A stretch of 64,000 nucleotides of DNA from JAWKWH01 sp963669415 (GTDB lineage: Bacteria > Pseudomonadota > Alphaproteobacteria > Rhizobiales > Rhizobiaceae), in assembly GCA_963669415.2 (NCBI GenBank), contig CAXXPS010000002.1, positions 310,001 to 374,000 on the forward strand. The letters are read 5' to 3'. Shown in pieces: positions 8,757-17,139 of the stretch; position 1 is the first letter of the stretch, and every line of letters begins with the position of its first letter. A program made the translations under genes and the position numbers. The notes beneath the pieces were generated by a model. That model saw only the letters and a list, made by a program, of their open reading frames with translations, was not told the DNA's origin and did not search any database.

Positions 8757-9929
8757 TCACGGCGTATCCCGGTTGGTTGCACGTGCCAGCGCCTGCTCGA
8801 GATCTCCGATCAGATCGTCGACATCTTCGATGCCAATGGACAGTCGCAACAGCCGCGGGTGAACGGGAAATCCCTCACCCGAAACGGTTTTGCGGTGTTC
8901 GATCAGGCTCTCCACACCGCCCAGCGATGTTGCCGGATAAAACACCTCGCAAAAGCGCGCGACGTCGATAGCCGTCTGCTCGGTGCCCTTCACAACAATC
9001 GACATCATTCCGCCGAACTGACCATCGGTCTGGCGTTTGGCGATCTCGTGACCGGGATCGCTTGGGAGCCCGGGATAGTGGACCGCTTCGATCGCATCGT
9101 GGTTCTCGAAATGCTTTGCGATTGCCATCGCGTTTGCCGACGATCTTTCGACGCGTAGGAACAGGGTTCGCATGCCGCGTATCAAAAGCCACGCATCGAA
9201 AGAATGCAGGGCGGTGCCCTGAAGCTTGCGGATTTGCCGAATGTCGTCCCAATGGTCTCCCGTCTCGCGGACCGAAAGCGCCCCGGCGGTAATGTCGGAA
9301 TGGCCGTTGAGATATTTCGTTGCTGAGTGAAACGAGAAGTCAGCTCCAAAATCGAGTGCCCGGGTAATGTTCGGTGGTGTGCCGGTACAATCCGCCATGA
9401 GCTTTGCACCAGCCTTATGTGCGATATTTGCAGCGGCTTCGATGTCGGTAACTTCCCAGTTGGGATTGTTGGGCGTCTCAACCCAGACCAGTTTTGTTAC
9501 TCCCGGCCTGACCGCCGCCGTCAGTTCGTCCAGATCTCCGGCGGTATAGGAGCTTACCTCGATCCGGTTCTTGGATTCATAGCCTTGGATCTGTTCCAGA
9601 ACACCGTGATACATGACTTTCGGAATAACCAGATGCGATCCGGTATCCAACTGCTCGATCACCGCCGTACAGGCTGACATTCCGGACGAAAACAAAAGCG
9701 TGTCCTTTGCGCCCTCCAATTCGGCGATGATGGCTTCGGCATGTCCGGTGGCCTGGCTGCCATCTCGGCGGTACATGTAGTCGGTGCGGACCTCATACAT
9801 CTCGTCGCGTGCATAGGTGGATGTCGGCTGGATTGCCGGCACCACAGCGCCGGTTTCGGCCTCTTCAAAGTGAAGCGCCTGGGCAATGCGCGTCCGAGCC
9901 GATAATTTTCGATTGCTGCCTTGCTTCAC
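8757..9929 (-). CDS. Cystathionine gamma-synthase-family PLP enzyme
   Basis: A 390-residue enzyme of the Cys/Met metabolism PLP family (fold type I). The Schiff-base lysine lies in HSATKYLNGHSD. The phosphate-binding FSSGMSACT and the Arg-rich end (HPRLLRLSIGIED) are also present. Family members carry out gamma- or beta-elimination or replacement on cysteine, homocysteine or acylated homoserine. Which reaction applies here is not settled. I chose GTG 9929 because GGAG lies seven bases upstream; a TTG at 9947 is open in the same frame. It converges on the oxidoreductase operon and is separated by about 180 bases from the divergent regulator, which could control it. Confidence 0.85.
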   Translation of the reverse strand: MKQGSNRKLSARTRIAQALHFEEAETGAVVPAIQPTSTYARDEMYEVRTDYMYRRDGSQATGHAEAIIAELEGAKDTLLFSSGMSACTAVIEQLDTGSHLVIPKVMYHGVLEQIQGYESKNRIEVSSYTAGDLDELTAAVRPGVTKLVWVETPNNPNWEVTDIEAAANIAHKAGAKLMADCTGTPPNITRALDFGADFSFHSATKYLNGHSDITAGALSVRETGDHWDDIRQIRKLQGTALHSFDAWLLIRGMRTLFLRVERSSANAMAIAKHFENHDAIEAVHYPGLPSDPGHEIAKRQTDGQFGGMMSIVVKGTEQTAIDVARFCEVFYPATSLGGVESLIEHRKTVSGEGFPVHPRLLRLSIGIEDVDDLIGDLEQALARATNRDTP

Positions 9930-10100
9930 CTTCAAACTCCAAATCAACTAACCAAAAAGGCTGTACGGCCTTTAGAGCAAAAACCGACTGTATTGAACCA
10001 TCCCGTTTCGGCATCCTGAACCGATCGGCAATTTTCACTGGTAATCAAATCTCGAGAAACCGATTGTCACCAGCGCAAGGCGAATTTAGCATCTGATCGT

Positions 10101-10130
10101 CAGGTATTGCCAATGCAGGTATTGCCAATG
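10101..10130 (+). repeat. Perfect 15-bp tandem duplication carrying two start codons
   Basis: The unit caggtattgccaatg occurs at 10101-10115 and again at 10116-10130. Each copy ends in an ATG in the same frame and begins with CAGG, so the initiation region of the Crp/Fnr-type gene is present twice. Translation from the first copy adds five residues. Confidence 0.9.
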
Positions 10131-10802
10131 ATTGAAGCCAGCAAACTGCTTGAGATCGCCAACTGGGCCAGAGAACTGGAACCGGGTCATGTCGACCGGG
10201 CGCGGGCTGGCATCATGATCAAGGAGTATCCGGCCGGCTCAACCGTGCACGAGTTTGGTTTGCCGTCGGACTCCTGGATCGGAGTCATCGACGGGCTGAT
10301 GAAAATGCGAATCCTGACACCCGACGGGCGCGAAGTTTCTCTTGCTGGCCTTCATGCGGGCGGCTGGTTTGGTGAAGGTTCGGTATTGAAGGGTGAACCG
10401 CGGCGATACGAAATTCTTGCTCTTCGCGATGTCACCCTCGCGGTGATGGACCGGAAGACCTTTTTCTGGCTGTTTGAGAACAGCCTGCCGTTCAACCAGT
10501 TTCTGGTGCGGCAACTCAATCAACGCCTTGGCCAGTTCATCGGCCAAGTCATACACGACCGGATCCTGAGCACCACCGCGAGGGTCGCGCGAACGATTTC
10601 CACGCTGTTTGATCCTGCATTGTACCCGGATGCAGGCGATTCCCTTGAGATCACGCAAGAAGAAATCGGCCTGATTGCCGGACTGACCCGACCGGTGACC
10701 AACCAGGCGCTTCGAGCGCTCGAAACAAGGGAACTGATCAGGTTGGAATATGGCAAGATTGTCGCGCTCGACATCCAGAAACTGGCTGCGCTGACGACGT
10801 GA
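10113..10802 (+). CDS. Crp/Fnr-family transcriptional regulator
   Basis: A protein of 229 residues (224 from the second ATG at 10128). The N-terminal cyclic-nucleotide-binding-like domain covers about 30-130 (SWIGVIDGLMKMRILTPDGR, then GWFGEGSVLKGE). The C-terminal winged helix is at about 165-220, with recognition helix ITQEEIGLIAGLTRPVTNQAL. No cysteine cluster of the Fnr type is visible, so an Fe-S oxygen sensor is unlikely. The GEGS segment resembles but does not match the cAMP pocket of Crp, so the effector is unknown. The gene is divergent from the cystathionine gamma-synthase-family gene. The duplicated initiation region is described separately. Confidence 0.85.
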   Translation: MQVLPMIEASKLLEIANWARELEPGHVDRARAGIMIKEYPAGSTVHEFGLPSDSWIGVIDGLMKMRILTPDGREVSLAGLHAGGWFGEGSVLKGEPRRYEILALRDVTLAVMDRKTFFWLFENSLPFNQFLVRQLNQRLGQFIGQVIHDRILSTTARVARTISTLFDPALYPDAGDSLEITQEEIGLIAGLTRPVTNQALRALETRELIRLEYGKIVALDIQKLAALTT

Positions 10803-10880
10803 TCTGACGCCGCACCCGGCACGTTTGCAAATGTAATCTCAAAAACAGTACTGGCGGGAGCCACGCGTTAATGTGGCCAC

Positions 10881-11552
10881 ATGCTGCATGACAAGTTCAG
10901 TGAAACAGGTTCCATTCCAGCAGGCTCGGCATTGTCCGAGCGGGTTACTCCGGCCGGAAAAATCCACGTATCGACGTCAACGCCGCTGATCACTTCCTTC
11001 ATCGCCGGAAAAATCAAAGCCCGCTACCCCGGCGCGCGTTGCGACACGGACGCGATCATTCTCGCCGGAAATACGATCCGAATTCACCACTCTGCCATTG
11101 CGATTTTGGACGAACAGCAATGGCGTCAGATGGCCTGTGAATCGGCCCAAACCTGCAGCAAGTTCCACGCTTTCATCTTGCTTTGCGATCAAGATCCGAA
11201 TGAAACCGCCACATCAGCTTGCGGAAACGCCATTGCCCTGGTGAAGCCGGATATCGAGGAATTGATGCGCGCGCTCGGCCACCTCCTTTCGGGCCGGGAT
11301 CCACGATCATTCAAGGCACAGAAAAGCGCTCCCATTTCAGTTCCCGTCCAGAGATACACACCGTGTCCGCCGTTTACGAAACGGGAAGGCGAAGTATTCG
11401 CCGGTATTCTGAAAGGCCAGCGTTACAAGCAGATCGCCGCAAGCCTTGGCATCAGCGAGGCGACGGTGAAGGTTCATGCTTACCGGATCTTTGACAAGAC
11501 CGGCGTGAGCAGCAAACACCGGCTGGTCTCGAATTACCACGCAGCTGGTTGA
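10881..11552 (+). CDS. LuxR-type helix-turn-helix regulator with unassigned N-terminus
   Basis: A 223-residue protein. The last 60 residues or so form a LuxR/GerE DNA-binding domain: FTKREGEVFAGILKGQRYKQ, then GISEATVKVHAYRIFDKTGV. The first 150 residues contain no receiver phospho-acceptor motif and no autoinducer-binding signature I can identify. The sequence ILLCDQDPN is reminiscent of a receiver-like strand, but the Asp context is wrong. It may be an atypical response regulator or a stand-alone regulator. It lies about 80 bases after the Crp/Fnr gene in the same direction. Its targets are unknown; the gene after it runs the opposite way. Confidence 0.75.
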   Translation: MLHDKFSETGSIPAGSALSERVTPAGKIHVSTSTPLITSFIAGKIKARYPGARCDTDAIILAGNTIRIHHSAIAILDEQQWRQMACESAQTCSKFHAFILLCDQDPNETATSACGNAIALVKPDIEELMRALGHLLSGRDPRSFKAQKSAPISVPVQRYTPCPPFTKREGEVFAGILKGQRYKQIAASLGISEATVKVHAYRIFDKTGVSSKHRLVSNYHAAG

Positions 11553-11692
11553 ACAACGCCAAAACCGCCCATTCAAAAACCGACACTTGGAGGGGCCCAC
11601 CCGAGCCCTGGTACATCTCTGGCGGATAGAACGCGATCAACGGACGCTATTTCAGAAAATCCTCACGTCCGGGCCGGACCACCAACCACCCC

Positions 11693-12913
11693 CTAGTGCG
11701 TATAGTGGAACGGGCCCGAGACAAGGGCTTCACGATTGCCCAACTCGGCGCTGCAATCTGACTTCATCACGGAACTTCCGCTCATTTCCACCGTATCGGC
11801 AACAATGCGAAGACAATTGCTGGTCGTTCCATTGTTTCCGGTGTAGCTGACATGGGCGCTGGGAAAATATAAGTAACCATTGAGATCCGTGACGCCTGTG
11901 CCATTGAACAACTGATCCGATGTGTTGCTTCTCGACGACATGAACAGGATGCCGGCGTAGACGCCGGTTTTTGGTGCGCCGAGCGAGATGTTGGCATTGC
12001 CGTTGACCGTGACACCGCCATCTTTCATGAAAATCATGACGCCATCTCCGGTCACATCGCCTTTGATCGACAGGTCGCCTTCGAGATAATAGATGCCGGC
12101 TTGCAGTTTTTTGGTGCCGTCAAGTGTCAGCTTGTTGTACCGGCCAGGTTTAACCACAACATCCTTCTTTTTGGGATTGGGCCATAAAACGCTTGGTAGC
12201 GGTTCCGGAATAGATGCAAACGGATCGGGCAATGGCCAAGCATTTTCCCGGTAGGTGCCGCAATCCATTGTCAGCCCGCCGGTTGCATCCACACCCCCCG
12301 ATGTTTGCACGCAGTCGGCTTTGATATCTGCACTGCCACCAACATAGATGGCATCGTCAGCCGATGAGTTCGATTGTACAACACATCCATCCATGACGAT
12401 CGAGGTGTTACCGCTTGCCGTGACGGCGCGCGGGGCAGTGCGGCTGAGCGCATAGACACAGGCGGGATCGCCGGTCTGCACGCTTATTCGCGATTTTCTC
12501 GAGAACGGAATTCCAGCTATCCCCGTGTCTTCTTCGGAAAAAATACCACCCATGGACTGCGCATATCGATATTTTGCATCCACCGTAATGTGCTGCACGC
12601 CATTGGTGTCGGTGATCAGGCCGTAATACTTGAAGGTCGGCAGTTGTTTTCCGTGGAATTCAGCCGAAGAAAGGTGGGCGTAAAAGTGATCGCGGCCGAC
12701 CTGCTCGAGCTCGGTATCGGTCATGTTCGACGGAACCTTGACCGCAATCGCCATTGCGGCTGCATCCAGAGAATGCTGGACGCTTCCGTTCACCCGGTTC
12801 ATTTCAGCCGATTCCAATGCCAGCCCGACCGCCATCATCAGGGGCACAGCCATGACGGCTGTTCCAACACCGAGGTTTCCGCGTTCGCATGACAAAAATT
12901 TTGAAAACAACAT
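11693..12913 (-). CDS. TadG-like pilus-assembly-related protein (orphan)
   Basis: A 406-residue protein that starts with a short cytoplasmic piece and one membrane segment typical of TadE/TadG (FLSCERGNLGVGTAVMAVPL). The helix SVQHSLDAAAMAIA follows. The rest is predicted extracytoplasmic. It has a Gly/Asp-rich region of repeated short strands (LDGTKKLQAGIYYLEGDLSI, then GVMIFMKDGGVTVNGNANIS) that looks like a beta solenoid, and about eight cysteines. TadG-type proteins act in Flp pilus or surface assembly. No tad or cpa genes are nearby, so the role is open. The ATG at 12913 is preceded by GGAGG at seven bases; a TTG at 12919 is also in frame. Confidence 0.7.
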   Translation of the reverse strand: MLFSKFLSCERGNLGVGTAVMAVPLMMAVGLALESAEMNRVNGSVQHSLDAAAMAIAVKVPSNMTDTELEQVGRDHFYAHLSSAEFHGKQLPTFKYYGLITDTNGVQHITVDAKYRYAQSMGGIFSEEDTGIAGIPFSRKSRISVQTGDPACVYALSRTAPRAVTASGNTSIVMDGCVVQSNSSADDAIYVGGSADIKADCVQTSGGVDATGGLTMDCGTYRENAWPLPDPFASIPEPLPSVLWPNPKKKDVVVKPGRYNKLTLDGTKKLQAGIYYLEGDLSIKGDVTGDGVMIFMKDGGVTVNGNANISLGAPKTGVYAGILFMSSRSNTSDQLFNGTGVTDLNGYLYFPSAHVSYTGNNGTTSNCLRIVADTVEMSGSSVMKSDCSAELGNREALVSGPFHYTH

Positions 12914-13096
12914 CGCCAAGCCTCCAAAACAGCTTTTTTACAGGTTTCAGGCAAATGAAGGGTTTCAGATTCCGATAATATTCTAATGTTTTTGATCATC
13001 ACTCGCTTACCGTCTGACACTGCCAAGAGTAGGCGGCTGCCGATCTGAAGCATCACGACCTGTGTGTGCTGATCGACTGCTCTTCCGGTGCTGAGT

Positions 13097-14281
13097 TCAG
13101 ATCTTCGACTCCAGCCATTTCACGGATCCCCCGGCAAAAAGTCCAACCACTGCGCAGATGAACATGATCGCCAGCAGGACAAAGGCTCCGTTGTTTGGCG
13201 ATATCAACGCGGCGGTCACGGAAGTGATTACGGCACCACTGCCAATCGCCAGCGCTCCGGCCAAACCTGCCGCACTACCAGCCAGTTTGGGACGAACCGA
13301 CATGGCGCCGGCGCTGGAACCGGGGATCGTCAACCCATTGCCAAAACCGGCAAACACCGTCGCCCCGAATATGGTCCAGACGTTGATCTCTCCCGCGAGA
13401 ACAAAAGCCAAACCGGACCCCAGTCCCAGGCAGGCGATAATCCGGCCGGTGATGATCATGGTTGTCAGTTCAAACTTGCTGGAGTAACGGCCGGCAAGAT
13501 AACTGCCGGCGATAAATCCGGCGCTGATCGTGCCCATGTAAAATCCCAGTTCCGCCGTTCCCAGCCCCAAAACCGATGCCGCGACCAGTGGTGAACCGGC
13601 AAGAAACGCGTAAAACATGGCATTGGACGACGCCATGCAAATTGCATAGCCCCAAAAGCGTTTCGACCGGAAAAGTTCCGGATAGGCTCGAAACTGGGCG
13701 CCGAATGTCGAAGACGGCTCCTTATTTGTCTCGCCGAAATTGAAAAAACACAGCCCCAGCAGCAGCGCTCCAAACAACGCCATGAGCGCAAAATTCGACC
13801 GCCAGCCGAAAGCCTCGTCCAGCATGCCGCCGATCAACGGTCCGATCATTGGAGCGATCGCCATCGCCATGACGATGTAGCCGATCAGGCTGGCGGCTTC
13901 CCTTTCAGGTCTTGTATCGCGCACGACAGCCAGAGACACGACCCAACCGGACATGATCACTCCCTGGAATGTGCGAAAGGCCAGGAACCAGCCCAGCTGG
14001 TGGGCCACGACACAACCAATCGAGGCCACCAGATAGATCAGCAATGCACCGAGGATTACCGGTCTGCGGCCATAGCGGTCCGACAAGGGACCGGCAATCA
14101 ACTGCATAATCGTGGTGACGGCCAGATAACCGCCAACGGCCAGACTGATCGTTTCGTAGTCGGTGCCAAAGGAGCCCGCCATCTGCGGCAGGGACGGCAG
14201 GAACATGTTCAGCGACAGCACAGCCAGCGCCGTGAGCAGGATTAGCGTGATGATATTCGGTGGGGTTCGCGGGGTGGGCAT
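13097..14281 (-). CDS. Bcr/CflA-type multidrug efflux MFS transporter
   Basis: From the ATG at 14281 the product is 394 residues with about 12 membrane segments. Motif A of the major facilitator superfamily is present (GPLSDRYGRRPVILGALLIY), as is the early LNMFLPSLPQMA stretch typical of the Bcr/CflA subfamily. These proton antiporters export bicyclomycin, phenicols and other small inhibitors. The substrate is inferred only from the subfamily. A TTG at 14311 is open in frame but overlaps the poly-T tract of a terminator-like hairpin, which supports ATG 14281 as the start. The untranslated leader carries a probable attenuator. The gene diverges from an ABC-F ATPase. Confidence 0.88.
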   Translation of the reverse strand: MPTPRTPPNIITLILLTALAVLSLNMFLPSLPQMAGSFGTDYETISLAVGGYLAVTTIMQLIAGPLSDRYGRRPVILGALLIYLVASIGCVVAHQLGWFLAFRTFQGVIMSGWVVSLAVVRDTRPEREAASLIGYIVMAMAIAPMIGPLIGGMLDEAFGWRSNFALMALFGALLLGLCFFNFGETNKEPSSTFGAQFRAYPELFRSKRFWGYAICMASSNAMFYAFLAGSPLVAASVLGLGTAELGFYMGTISAGFIAGSYLAGRYSSKFELTTMIITGRIIACLGLGSGLAFVLAGEINVWTIFGATVFAGFGNGLTIPGSSAGAMSVRPKLAGSAAGLAGALAIGSGAVITSVTAALISPNNGAFVLLAIMFICAVVGLFAGGSVKWLESKI

Positions 14282-14312
14282 TGGTCGGGTGGTCGCTCGT
14301 TTCGTTGGCAAT

Positions 14313-14366
14313 AAAAAACCCCGGTCAGACCGGGGCGCGCGGGCGATGATCCATCGCGATCATCAT
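14313..14366 (-). promoter_or_regulatory. Candidate transcription attenuator in the leader of the efflux gene
   Basis: On the minus strand a perfect hairpin (7-bp stem CCCCGGT/ACCGGGG at 14319-14335, 3-base loop) is followed by six T (14313-14318). That is the form of an intrinsic terminator pointing into the efflux gene, whose ATG is 32 bases further. No minus-strand gene lies upstream for it to terminate. A second perfect 7-bp hairpin (14345-14351 with 14358-14364) precedes it. A 13-codon ORF ends inside the terminator loop. Together these suggest premature termination relieved by ribosome position on the leader ORF. No explicit antiterminator pairing was found. Confidence 0.6.
14325..14366 (-). 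CDS. Putative leader peptide MMIAMDHRPRAPV
   Basis: The frame ATG 14366 to TGA 14325-14327 encodes 13 residues. Its last codons form the 5' arm of the terminator hairpin, and its stop codon is in the loop. Another micro-ORF (ATG 14389, eight codons) ends in an ATGA overlap with its first codon. The ribosome binding site is weak (GTGGA directly before the ATG). The ending RPRAPV is close to the RAPP arrest motif described for ApdP/ApdA peptides, with Val instead of the last Pro. Existence as a translated peptide is inferred from position, not proven. Confidence 0.4.
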   Translation of the reverse strand: MMIAMDHRPRAPV

Positions 14367-14536
14367 TCCACGCACCAAATCACCACCATGTTGATTGAAG
14401 TCCCGACCATCTGGAATCCACTCCGCATTTGACCGTTTCACGCTAGGTTTGCCGACCGGTCAGGTCAAGCGGGAAATACCTCTTGCATCAACAACCCCTT
14501 GCCTCTCCTCCCACCTTCGGTCAAAACCCCGCCACC

Positions 14537-16435
14537 ATGCTGACGATCACCGATCTTTCACTGCGCGTTGCCGGCCGGCTTTTGATCGACAACGCTTCCG
14601 TTTCGCTGCCGGCCGGCGCGAAGGCCGGACTTGTCGGGCGCAACGGATCTGGAAAGACAACGCTATTTCGGGCGATCACCGGTGATCTTGCGGCGGAAAC
14701 CGGCTCGATTTCGATGCCCAAAGGCACCCGCATCGGAGGTGTCGCCCAGGAGGCGCCCGGCACCGACGAAGCCCTGATTGATATCGTGCTTGCCGCCGAC
14801 ACCGAACGCACCGAACTTCTTAAGGAGGCAGAAACAGCCACCGACGCTGCGCGGATTTCGGACATTCAGACACGGCTTGCCGATATTGGCGCGCATTCGG
14901 CCGAAGCGCGTGCCGCAGCCATTCTTGCCGGATTGGGCTTTGACCATGAGGCACAGAAGCGGCCGGCACGATCATTCTCCGGCGGCTGGCGCATGCGCGT
15001 AGCGCTTGCCGCGGTCCTGTTTTCCGAACCGGACCTGCTGCTGCTCGATGAGCCGACCAACTATCTCGACCTTGAAGGCACGCTGTGGCTGGAAAACTAC
15101 CTTGCGCGTTATCCGCACACCGTATTGCTGATCAGCCACGACCGGGATCTGCTCAATCAGGCGGTATCCTCCATTGTCCACCTCCAGGGCGGCAAGCTGA
15201 CGCTATGGCGCGGCGGTTTTGACCAGTTCGAGCGGCAATATGCCGAGCGGGCGGAATTGGCGGAAAAGACCCGCGCCAAACAGGCGACCGCCCGAAAACA
15301 CATGGAAGCGTTTGTGGAGCGCTTCCGCTACAAGGCATCCAAAGCCCGGCAGGCGCAGTCACGGCTCAAGGCGCTGGAAAGATTGCAGCCCGTAGCCGCC
15401 GCAATCAACGAGCATGTGATGCCGATCCGCTTTCCCGAGCCGAAAAAGGACGTTCAGTCTCCGGCGCTGGCGCTGAGAAATATCTCTGTCGGCTATACAC
15501 CGGGCGAACCGGTGCTGAAGCGCTTGAACCTGCGCATTGATGCCGACGACCGGATTGCGCTGCTTGGCGCCAACGGCAATGGCAAATCGACATTCGCCAA
15601 ACTGATTGCAGGGCGGCTGGAGGCTGAGGCCGGCGAGATCACCAAGGCGCCGAACCTGACGACCGCCTTCTTTGCCCAGCATCAACTTGACGAGCTGCGC
15701 CCTGCCGAAAGCCCTGTTCAGCATGTGCGGCGGCTGATCCCGCAAGCTGGCGAAGCCGAGGTCCGTTCCCGCGTTGCGCAGATGGGTCTGGCGACGGAGA
15801 AGATGGACACGCAAGCGCAAAATCTTTCCGGTGGAGAAAAGGCCCGTCTGCTGATGGGGCTGGCGGCTTTTGCCGGCGCCAACCTTTTGATCCTCGATGA
15901 ACCGACCAACCATCTCGACATCGATACGCGGACTACGTTGATCGAAGCGCTGAACGCATTTTCCGGTGCGGTGATCCTGATCAGCCACGACCGGCATCTG
16001 ATTGAAGCCACCGCGGACAGGTTGTGGCTGGTGGCGGATGGTACGGTCGCACCCTACGAAGGCGATCTGACCGAATACCGAAAACAGGTGACCGGTGGAT
16101 CTGATCGCGGCGGAAACGGCGCCAAAACAAAAAACAGCGACAGTGGCAAGCAGTCCAAGGCGGACCTTCGCAAACATGCGGCACAGCGGCGTGACGCACT
16201 GAAACCACTTGCCAAAAAAATCAAGGAAACCGAGACTTTAATGGAGAAGCTTCGCAATCAGATTCAAACGATCGAAAGCGAACTCGCCGATCCTACCCTC
16301 TATGAAAAGAACCCGGTGAAGGCCGGTGAACTCGCCAAGCAGCGCTCCGGTCTTGCCGACAATCTCGAAGCGGCCGAACACATCTGGCTTGAAGATACCG
16401 AGGCATACGAAACAGGAATGCAGTCTGAAAGCTGA
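14537..16435 (+). CDS. ABC-F family ATPase (Uup/YheS-like)
   Basis: A 632-residue soluble protein with two ATPase cassettes and no membrane segment. First cassette: Walker A GRNGSGKTT, signature SFSGGWRMR, Walker B LLLLDEPTN. The linker (about 235-300) is charged and helical. Second cassette: GANGNGKST, LSGGEKARL, LLILDEPTNHLD. The C-terminus (about 560-632) is a charged coiled coil. ABC-F proteins bind the ribosomal E site; some support translation, while others protect against antibiotics. This one resembles the widespread housekeeping YheS/Uup type more than known resistance proteins. The frame is open upstream to 14483, but ATG 14537 begins at the conserved MLTITDLSLR. It diverges from the efflux gene. 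Confidence 0.9.
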   Translation: MLTITDLSLRVAGRLLIDNASVSLPAGAKAGLVGRNGSGKTTLFRAITGDLAAETGSISMPKGTRIGGVAQEAPGTDEALIDIVLAADTERTELLKEAETATDAARISDIQTRLADIGAHSAEARAAAILAGLGFDHEAQKRPARSFSGGWRMRVALAAVLFSEPDLLLLDEPTNYLDLEGTLWLENYLARYPHTVLLISHDRDLLNQAVSSIVHLQGGKLTLWRGGFDQFERQYAERAELAEKTRAKQATARKHMEAFVERFRYKASKARQAQSRLKALERLQPVAAAINEHVMPIRFPEPKKDVQSPALALRNISVGYTPGEPVLKRLNLRIDADDRIALLGANGNGKSTFAKLIAGRLEAEAGEITKAPNLTTAFFAQHQLDELRPAESPVQHVRRLIPQAGEAEVRSRVAQMGLATEKMDTQAQNLSGGEKARLLMGLAAFAGANLLILDEPTNHLDIDTRTTLIEALNAFSGAVILISHDRHLIEATADRLWLVADGTVAPYEGDLTEYRKQVTGGSDRGGNGAKTKNSDSGKQSKADLRKHAAQRRDALKPLAKKIKETETLMEKLRNQIQTIESELADPTLYEKNPVKAGELAKQRSGLADNLEAAEHIWLEDTEAYETGMQSES

Positions 16436-16510
16436 AGCTTAGGCTGGTGATTGCACCTGCGCCGTTGATGTGGTGACATCCGCTGAACTCACCGAAGGGA
16501 ATTGCGACCA

Positions 16511-17137
16511 GTGATCGATCAATCAACCCTGATTACCTATGTGGTCATTGTCCTGGGATTTGTTTTCATCCCCGGTCCGGCAACATTGCTGACCGTTGCA
16601 AGGGCGGCCAGTTCGGGCACACGTGTCGGAATTGCAACCGGCGCCGGAGTAGCTGCCGGCGACATTGTCCACACCGCCATGGCGATTGTCGGAATCTCAG
16701 CGGTCATCGCTGCTTCGGCATTCCTGTTCAGCCTGATCAAATATCTGGGTGCAGCCTATCTGGTCTATATCGGCATTCGGGCAATTCTCGACCGAAAGCC
16801 CGTTGCACCCGGCAGCGGCATGATTTCGATTACGGCGTCAACAGCGTTCAGGCAGGCTATTGTCTCAGAGATACTCAATCCGAAAACGGCTGTGTTCTTC
16901 CTGGCGTTTCTGCCGCAGTTCGTGAAACCGGAAAACGGCGCGGTGTTCCTGCAACTGACCGTTCTCGGTGTCCTGTTTGTCCTGCTTGGTCTGCTCGCCA
17001 CCGTCGTCTTCGCGATCAGTGCCGGAAGCCTGGGCAATTTTCTGAGGCGCAACCCGGCGGTGCTCAGATGGCAGGGCAAGGTGGTCGGCGGGATCTACTG
17101 CGCCCTTGGCCTTCGCATCGCATTTCAGGAGCGCTGA
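16511..17137 (+). CDS. LysE/RhtB-family amino-acid exporter
   Basis: A 208-residue membrane protein with five to six hydrophobic segments. It shows the family hallmarks VFIPGPATLLTVARA near the start, GAAYLVYIGIRAI in the middle and FLNPKTAVFF-like LNPKTAVFFLAFLPQFV. LysE/RhtB proteins export amino acids or homoserine lactones; the substrate is not predictable. The GTG at 16511 has AAGGGA ten bases upstream; a TTG at 16502 is open but lies against that site. The stop is two bases before the next ATG, so it forms an operon with the crotonase-family and HAD genes that follow. Confidence 0.88.
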   Translation: MIDQSTLITYVVIVLGFVFIPGPATLLTVARAASSGTRVGIATGAGVAAGDIVHTAMAIVGISAVIAASAFLFSLIKYLGAAYLVYIGIRAILDRKPVAPGSGMISITASTAFRQAIVSEILNPKTAVFFLAFLPQFVKPENGAVFLQLTVLGVLFVLLGLLATVVFAISAGSLGNFLRRNPAVLRWQGKVVGGIYCALGLRIAFQER

Positions 17138-17139
17138 GG

